41,205 nt of DNA, from the NCBI GenBank assembly GCA_021785265.1, contig JAJYFY010000007.1:1-41205 (forward strand), written 5' to 3'. The notes below the pieces were generated by a model that worked only from the letters and a program-made list of their open reading frames with translations, was not told the origin of the DNA and ran no database searches. The stretch comes from Pseudomonadota bacterium (lineage in GTDB: Bacteria > Pseudomonadota > Gammaproteobacteria > JAKAQQ01). Both the position numbers and the translations under genes were made by a program. This document shows positions 36,758 through 41,205 of the stretch, in pieces (position 1 is the stretch's first letter; every line of letters begins with the position of its first letter).

Positions 36758-38123
36758 CGGGTGCGATCTTCCGCTTCCGGATCCCGAGGACGGCCAGGCA
36801 GAGCGCCAGACCGGCAAGCGTCAAGGGACCCAAGGCGCTCGAACTACTAACGTTGGGATTCTGGTAGCTTACGAAAACGCTAACCGTGGCGGGTGCCGAG
36901 ACCGGAGAAGGCCCGCCCGCGACCGTTTCGCAGATGAAACTGAAGGCATCTTCACCCGAGAATCCGCCGTCCGGGACATAGGTGAAAAGGCCGCTGCTGG
37001 GCACGATCGTGACGGAGCCATGGATCGGCGGGACCAGCAAATGAAAGTCACGCTCGCGTCCCAAGACATCGCTGCAGCCCAGCGTATTCTGGCTCGGGGT
37101 ATTTTCAATGCTGTTGTAGACCCCGCCGATGGCAATGAGGTCGCCTGGTCCGACGAAGGCACCGACGGATCCGGGACCGGCGAACGGTCCCAAGGTTCTC
37201 GTGATGGAGCGGGTTGCGGTACTGATGACGAGCACGCTGTTCTGGCCGGGTTCGACGGCATAGAGATGGGCACCGGAGGGGGAAATCGCGAGTCCTGCGG
37301 GATCCCCGCCCACATCAAGGGTGGCCTCGACGCTGTCGGTGGCCGTATCAATCAGGGTGAGAGTCCCGCTCCCGGTGTTCGAGACATAGAGAATGCTCCC
37401 GTTGGGAGACAGGGCCAGGCCGGTCGGGTCAGTCCCCACGGGGATGGTCGTGATCACCTTTCTTTCGTGCCGGTTGATCACGGAAACGCTGTTGCTGCCG
37501 GTATTGGCCACATAAACCGTGAATCCGCGTGGAGAAATCACGACCGCACCCGGCTCCTTCCCTACCGGAATGGTCAGCAGGCTGGCGGCCAAGGGAGCCG
37601 AGACCACCGAAACCGTGTCGTCCCCGCGATTGGATACGAACAGCAAGGAACCGTCGGGTGTCATGGCCATACCGTCCGGCTGGTTGCCCACGGCAATGGT
37701 CTGGAGTACGGTCCCTGCCGCAACGTTGATCTCGGAGACGTCGTTGGCTCCGGCACTGGCGACATAGGCTGCACTCCCGGCCGGGCTAAAGACGATGCTA
37801 TTCGGGTCGGCCCCGACCGGAATGGTGCCCGTGACCACGTTGTTCACGTTCATCACGGTGACGGTGCCACTGGCGGAGTTGGCGATGTAAATGGGACTGC
37901 CGATGGGGGCGACCGCGATAGCCGTTGGGGACTGCTGGGTATTGACCGTCGCCACTTCATTGAAGTTGTTGCCCGTGTCCAGAACCGCCACCGTCTGGTT
38001 GCCATTCTGGGTAACGTAAAGATCAGGAAGGGCCTCTGCCGTTCCCAAAGCAGTAACGGTAGCGACGATGATGAACGCCACAAGGGAAGCCCGAGGGCGC
38101 CATCTGGAAAGTTCGAGCGGCAT
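36750..38123 (-). CDS. Secreted or cell-surface YVTN beta-propeller protein with C-terminal anchor
   Basis: A 457-residue protein. A signal peptide (LVAFIIVATVTALGTAEA) is followed by about six to seven repeats of roughly 42 residues with the pattern VGxxPxGxxxSPxGxxxYVxNxGxxxVSVI, the YVTN/NHL-like propeller. After residue 320 comes a cadherin- or Ig-like domain (HGSVTIVPSSGLFTYVPDGG, then DAFSFICET). The C-terminus has a serine stretch, the hydrophobic segment GPLTLAGLALCLAVLGI and RKRK, the layout of PEP-CTERM-like sorting tails but without the PEP motif. GTG 38132 is an alternative start. Binding partner unknown. Confidence 0.88.
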   Translation of the reverse strand: MPLELSRWRPRASLVAFIIVATVTALGTAEALPDLYVTQNGNQTVAVLDTGNNFNEVATVNTQQSPTAIAVAPIGSPIYIANSASGTVTVMNVNNVVTGTIPVGADPNSIVFSPAGSAAYVASAGANDVSEINVAAGTVLQTIAVGNQPDGMAMTPDGSLLFVSNRGDDTVSVVSAPLAASLLTIPVGKEPGAVVISPRGFTVYVANTGSNSVSVINRHERKVITTIPVGTDPTGLALSPNGSILYVSNTGSGTLTLIDTATDSVEATLDVGGDPAGLAISPSGAHLYAVEPGQNSVLVISTATRSITRTLGPFAGPGSVGAFVGPGDLIAIGGVYNSIENTPSQNTLGCSDVLGRERDFHLLVPPIHGSVTIVPSSGLFTYVPDGGFSGEDAFSFICETVAGGPSPVSAPATVSVFVSYQNPNVSSSSALGPLTLAGLALCLAVLGIRKRKIAPAP

Positions 38124-38225
38124 GAAAGTCACGAATCCGGGTCAGACCCCTAGTTTATGCGTGATTCCCCCGAGGATCAAGGGTAAACCGGGCAGAGAGG
38201 TCTCGACTTGCGCCGGCGGAGAGCC

Positions 38226-38254
38226 GTCAACCATCAACAAAGCTCCCGGTTGAC
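38226..38254 (+). promoter_or_regulatory. BirA-type biotin operator
   Basis: GTCAACC (38226-38232) and GGTTGAC (38248-38254) are perfect inverted half-sites with a 15-base spacer. The geometry and the AACC/GGTT core match BirA operators (E. coli TTGTAAACC-N-GGTTTACAA with about 15 bases). The right half-site overlaps the bioB -35 box, so BirA with biotinyl-AMP would block transcription. Confidence 0.75.
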
Positions 38255-38280
38255 AGAAAGAGGGGGGTGCGGGCTAGACT
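38250..38280 (+). promoter_or_regulatory. Promoter of the biotin operon
   Basis: A perfect -35 TTGACA (38250-38255) is followed after 19 bases by TAGACT (38275-38280), a weak -10. The long spacer suggests modest strength. The leader to bioB is about 22 bases. The upstream part of the gap (38124-38225) shows nothing recognisable. Confidence 0.5.
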
Positions 38281-38308
38281 GACCGCAAAATGCCAGGCTT
38301 CGTGATCC

Positions 38309-39301
38309 ATGACAGATGCCCCTGATCTTGATCGACCTTGGTCCCTGGAACGGGTTCTCGAACTTTTCCGGGCGCCCTTGAACGACCTCCTTTTCTGGTC
38401 CCATGGCATCCATCGACGGCACTTTAATCCCAATGAAATCCAGTTGAGTACGCTCCTCAGTGTCAAAACCGGGGGCTGTCCCGAGGATTGCCATTACTGT
38501 CCCCAAAGTGCACGTCATGCGACCTCGGTTGAGGCCGGGCCTTTACTGCCTGTCGAGCGGGTGGTTGAGGCCGCCCGCCAAGCTCAGGCGGCGGGGGCTA
38601 CGCGCTTTTGCATGGGGGCGGCTTTTCGCGGTCCCAAGGACCGGGATCTTGATCACATCATCGAGTACATCCGGGCAGTCAAGGCCCTTGGACTCGAAAC
38701 CTGTGCCACTCTGGGCCTTTTGACCGACGAACAGGCTGAAAGGCTGGGTCAGGCCGGGCTCGATTTCTACAATCACAACCTGGATACTTCGCGTGACTAC
38801 TACGCCGAGATTGTGACGACCCGGAGCTTCGACGACCGGTTGGAAACCCTGCGACGGGTTCGCAAAGCCGGCATGCACGTCTGCTGTGGCGGGATCCTGG
38901 GGATGGGCGAACGCATGGAGGATCGTGCCGCACTTCTCCTCGAGCTGGCCGAGATGGACCCGCCACCGGAAAGTGTGCCTCTCAATGCCCTGGTTCCCGT
39001 ACCCGGGACCCCGCTCGCCGGCCGCGATCCGGTGCCCCCGCTAGAGTTTGTCCGGACAGTGGCCGTCGCCCGGATTCTCATGCCGGCGGCGCATGTTCGC
39101 CTGTCGGCCGGCCGCAGTGGGATGAGCGAGGAACTCCAGGCCCTGTGTTTTTTTGCCGGCGCCAACTCGATTTTTTACGGCGAGGAACTGCTGACCACGC
39201 CGAACAACGAGATGGAGGCAGATCGCGATCTGTTTCGGACCCTCGGGATCCGTGCCGAGATGCAGCCGGGGAGGCAGGAGGCTCATGTTCCCGGGGATTG
39301 A
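38309..39301 (+). CDS. bioB: Biotin synthase
   Basis: BioB (330 residues) is a radical-SAM enzyme inserting sulfur into dethiobiotin. The cluster-binding motif is [13 protein letters not shown] (cysteines in C-x3-C-x2-C). [31 protein letters not shown], and [13 protein letters not shown] with its conserved arginine bind the second cluster and substrate. Length is normal. It is the first gene of bioB-bioF-bioH and overlaps bioF by 17 bases. The ribosome binding site before the ATG is weak. Confidence 0.97.
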   Translation: MTDAPDLDRPWSLERVLELFRAPLNDLLFWSHGIHRRHFNPNEIQLSTLLSVKTGGCPEDCHYCPQSARHATSVEAGPLLPVERVVEAARQAQAAGATRFCMGAAFRGPKDRDLDHIIEYIRAVKALGLETCATLGLLTDEQAERLGQAGLDFYNHNLDTSRDYYAEIVTTRSFDDRLETLRRVRKAGMHVCCGGILGMGERMEDRAALLLELAEMDPPPESVPLNALVPVPGTPLAGRDPVPPLEFVRTVAVARILMPAAHVRLSAGRSGMSEELQALCFFAGANSIFYGEELLTTPNNEMEADRDLFRTLGIRAEMQPGRQEAHVPGD

Positions 39302-40451
39302 GTCCCGTCCGGAGCCGAAGCGGCTGGCTATGGGGGTCCGGATCCGCCGGGTCCGCGAGTCCAGCTGTCGGCCCCGGGTCGTGGTCGACGGACATCGACT
39401 GATCAGTTTTGCCTCGAATGACTACCTGGGGCTTGCCACCCACCCGGCCGTGATCGAGGCATGGAGCACGGGAGCACGAGTTTGGGGGGTTGGGAGCGGT
39501 GGATCCGTGCTCCTTTCGGGATATACCTCAGCCCACCGCGAACTCGAGGACGCGCTGTCCGATTGGCTTGGGCGGGATCGGGTGCTGCTCTTTTCGAACG
39601 GTTACATGGCCAATCTTTCGGTCTTGCAATCCCATTGCCGTCGTGGACAGACGATCGTCCAGGATCGTCTGAATCACGCCTCGCTTTACGATGCCGTCCG
39701 TCTGGCGCAAGGACATCTCCGCCGTTATGCCCATGGGAACGTTTCGGATGCGGCCCGCCAGCTGGCACAGGCAGTACCGTCGACCGGGGCACTGCTCGTC
39801 ACCGAAGGAATTTTCAGCATGGACGGGGACCAGGCACCCTTAGCCGAACTGGCACGGGTCGCCTGCGCGGTGGGGGCCGAATTCATGGTTGACGACGCCC
39901 ATGGCATCGGCCTGTGGGGAGAGGTCGGGCAAGGCACCGTGGCATCCTGCCATCTTGGCCAGGACGAGGTTCCACTGCTCATGGCCACTTTCGGAAAGGC
40001 GTTCGGAACCTATGGGGCCTTTGTCGCCGGACCCGCGGATCGCATCGAGACCCTGGTGCAAAAGGCGCGACCCTTCCGCTATACCACGGCGCTCCCGCCA
40101 GCTCTGGCGGTGGCCACGCACGAGGCGCTCCGGCAAGTCATCGGGGAGCCCGAAAGGCGAACCTGGTTGCATGAACAGGTGGATTACTTTCGTCGGAGTG
40201 CCCTTGAGCTTGATCTGCCACTGGCCCCTTCCCGCTCTCCCATCCAGCCCCTCATGGTCGGATCGGCGGCGGAGACGCAGACACTCAGCAAGGCGCTTGA
40301 AGCTCGCGGAATTTATGCACCGGCCATTCTTCCGCCGACCGTACCGCGCGGGAAGGCTCGTTTGCGCATCAGTCTGAGTGCCGCGCATACCCGGTCTGAT
40401 CTCAACCATCTGCTCGAGGCGCTGCACAGCCTGTGCCCCCGCCGCATCTGA
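39285..40451 (+). CDS. bioF: 8-amino-7-oxononanoate synthase
   Basis: BioF (388 residues) is a PLP enzyme joining pimeloyl-ACP and alanine. [14 protein letters not shown] opens the core; [36 protein letters not shown] and [15 protein letters not shown] follow, the lysine in TFGKAFG being the PLP anchor. The ATG at 39285 has AGGAGG just upstream, inside bioB. The last bases overlap the GTG start of bioH. Confidence 0.97.
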   Translation: MFPGIESRPEPKRLAMGVRIRRVRESSCRPRVVVDGHRLISFASNDYLGLATHPAVIEAWSTGARVWGVGSGGSVLLSGYTSAHRELEDALSDWLGRDRVLLFSNGYMANLSVLQSHCRRGQTIVQDRLNHASLYDAVRLAQGHLRRYAHGNVSDAARQLAQAVPSTGALLVTEGIFSMDGDQAPLAELARVACAVGAEFMVDDAHGIGLWGEVGQGTVASCHLGQDEVPLLMATFGKAFGTYGAFVAGPADRIETLVQKARPFRYTTALPPALAVATHEALRQVIGEPERRTWLHEQVDYFRRSALELDLPLAPSRSPIQPLMVGSAAETQTLSKALEARGIYAPAILPPTVPRGKARLRISLSAAHTRSDLNHLLEALHSLCPRRI

Positions 40452-41200
40452 CCCTGGCAACCGTTCACGGCTGGGGGTTCAACGCCCGCGTTTTCGACCC
40501 CTTGAGGGAGCCGCTCACGCGGGCGGGGATCGACCTGTTTTGTGCCGAACTCCCGGGACACGGAGGACGGGGGGACGAGGTGGTGGATCCGACGCTTCCG
40601 GCATGGGCCGCGGATTGTCTGGACGCGTTGCCGGCAGATCCCGTGGCACTCCTCGGTTGGTCGCTCGGTGGGCAGGTGGCACTCGAGATTGCAATCCGGC
40701 ACCCACAGCGGATTGGGGCACTCATTCTCGTCAGCGCCACGCCGAAGTTCGTGGAGGGCCCGGATTGGATCTACGGGTGTGATCCCGCTGTTCTGGATCG
40801 TTTTGCCCGTGATCTCGAGACCGATTACACGGGGATCCTGGACGATTTCCTTTTTCTGCAGCTCCAGGGCCGAGGTGAGGCGCGGACACTGATTCCCCAC
40901 TTGAGAGCCGCGCTGCGAATGGGGGGTGAGCCCACACCGGCCGGACTCCGGGCCGGGCTCGAAATCCTGAGGATGACGGATTTGCGGGTGGACGTGCGGG
41001 ATGGAGTCCGGGTTCCCGTACTCCTCGTAGCCGGCCGGCTGGATCGGCTGGTTCCACCGGAAGCGGAGGAGTGGCTGGCTCAGGCGCTCCGGACCGAGCC
41101 CCATTGGTTCGAGAAGGCTGGCCACGCCCCCTTTCTCAGTAATCCGGAAGCATTTTGCCGACTCCTCACCGGGTTTCTGACCGGCCTCGACCATGCCTGA
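40433..41200 (+). CDS. bioH: Pimeloyl-ACP methyl ester carboxylesterase BioH
   Basis: A 255-residue alpha/beta hydrolase. VHGWGFNARVFDPL forms the oxyanion region, GWSLGGQVAL carries the serine nucleophile, GRLDRLVPP the aspartate and AGHAPFLSNPEAF the histidine. BioH removes the methyl ester that BioC adds, releasing pimeloyl-ACP for BioF. The start is a GTG overlapping bioF by 19 bases; position between bioF and a likely bioC supports the name. Confidence 0.93.
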   Translation: MPPPHLTLATVHGWGFNARVFDPLREPLTRAGIDLFCAELPGHGGRGDEVVDPTLPAWAADCLDALPADPVALLGWSLGGQVALEIAIRHPQRIGALILVSATPKFVEGPDWIYGCDPAVLDRFARDLETDYTGILDDFLFLQLQGRGEARTLIPHLRAALRMGGEPTPAGLRAGLEILRMTDLRVDVRDGVRVPVLLVAGRLDRLVPPEAEEWLAQALRTEPHWFEKAGHAPFLSNPEAFCRLLTGFLTGLDHA

Positions 41201-41205
41201 ACTCG
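41193..41205 (+). CDS. Start of the next gene, probably bioC (partial)
   Basis: An ATG at 41193 overlaps the bioH stop by eight bases and encodes MPEL before the window ends. In gammaproteobacteria bioC commonly follows bioH, so this may be the malonyl-ACP methyltransferase gene. Only four codons are visible, so identity is inferred from position. Confidence 0.4.

Noticed and set aside
37020-38153. Plus-strand frame of 377 codons opposite the beta-propeller gene
   Set aside because: It mirrors the repeats of the propeller gene and has low-complexity Gly/Asp/His content with no known motif.
40313-41194. Minus-strand frame of 293 codons opposite bioF and bioH
   Set aside because: Antisense to two well-conserved genes; no domain, no ribosome binding site.
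1-41205. CRISPR arrays, tRNA or rRNA genes, insertion sequences
   Set aside because: No direct-repeat array, cloverleaf-like or rRNA-like segment, or transposase was recognised; composition is uniform apart from the 69-base AT-rich LysR spacer.

Overview
This window is a GC-rich chromosomal segment of a gammaproteobacterium, probably a deep-branching, hopanoid-type lineage. I infer this from the order tuf-rpsJ-(S10/spc/alpha genes)-rplQ, the bioB-bioF-bioH order (BioH is typical of this class), a diderm-specific LptM lipoprotein, a sigma-32-type heat-shock promoter and an HpnL-like membrane protein. I cannot name the genus from sequence alone. I saw no transposase, prophage, CRISPR array, tRNA or rRNA. 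No gene-free stretch exceeds 300 bases.

Region 1 (1-13908, + strand) is the end of tuf and the complete S10, spc and alpha ribosomal-protein blocks: rpsJ, rplC-D-W-B, rpsS, rplV, rpsC, rplP, rpmC, rpsQ, rplN-X-E, rpsN-H, rplF-R, rpsE, rpmD, rplO, secY, rpmJ, rpsM-K-D, rpoA, rplQ. Genes are packed with 4-base overlaps or gaps of tens of bases. Two good sigma-70 promoters break the block: one between rpsJ and rplC (478-506), one between rpmJ and rpsM (10767-10795). L17 has an unusual tail of about 70 residues, and its stop overlaps the stop of the convergent uvrA.

Region 2 (13905-19793, - strand) reads LysR regulator, gmhA, a GlcD-like FAD oxidase, uvrA. Divergent from the LysR gene is a + strand cluster (19863-22816) of redox genes: a DOPA-type extradiol dioxygenase, a secreted YceI protein, the WrbA quinone reductase and a dienelactone hydrolase. 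Together they suggest a LysR-controlled response to catechols and quinones. An AT-rich divergent promoter with a nested inverted repeat lies between them.

Region 3 (22863-25971) holds a diheme cytochrome c4 (-), an HpnL-like membrane protein (+) and a sulfotransferase (+). Region 4 (26103-30969) holds polA with its terminator, a hidden 52-residue lptM lipoprotein gene overlapping the polA start and carrying a nine-C tract, and a divergent c-di-GMP protein with a degenerate GGDEF domain, an intact EAL domain and a C-terminal zinc-binding CZB domain. Region 5 (30966-34606, - strand) is uvrD, a DUF71/Dph6-like PP-loop ATPase and a fumarylacetoacetate-hydrolase family enzyme, chained by overlaps.

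Region 6 (34641-38123) has a GT2 glycosyltransferase (+), then on the - strand a two-gene Hsp20 operon. It has a textbook heat-shock promoter whose -35 box contains the stop codon of the upstream beta-propeller gene, and a 5'-terminal hairpin that could compete with the ribosome binding site. Region 7 (38226-41205, + strand) is a biotin operon, bioB-bioF-bioH plus the first codons of a next gene (probably bioC), preceded by a BirA-type operator (GTCAACC-N15-GGTTGAC) overlapping the -35 box.
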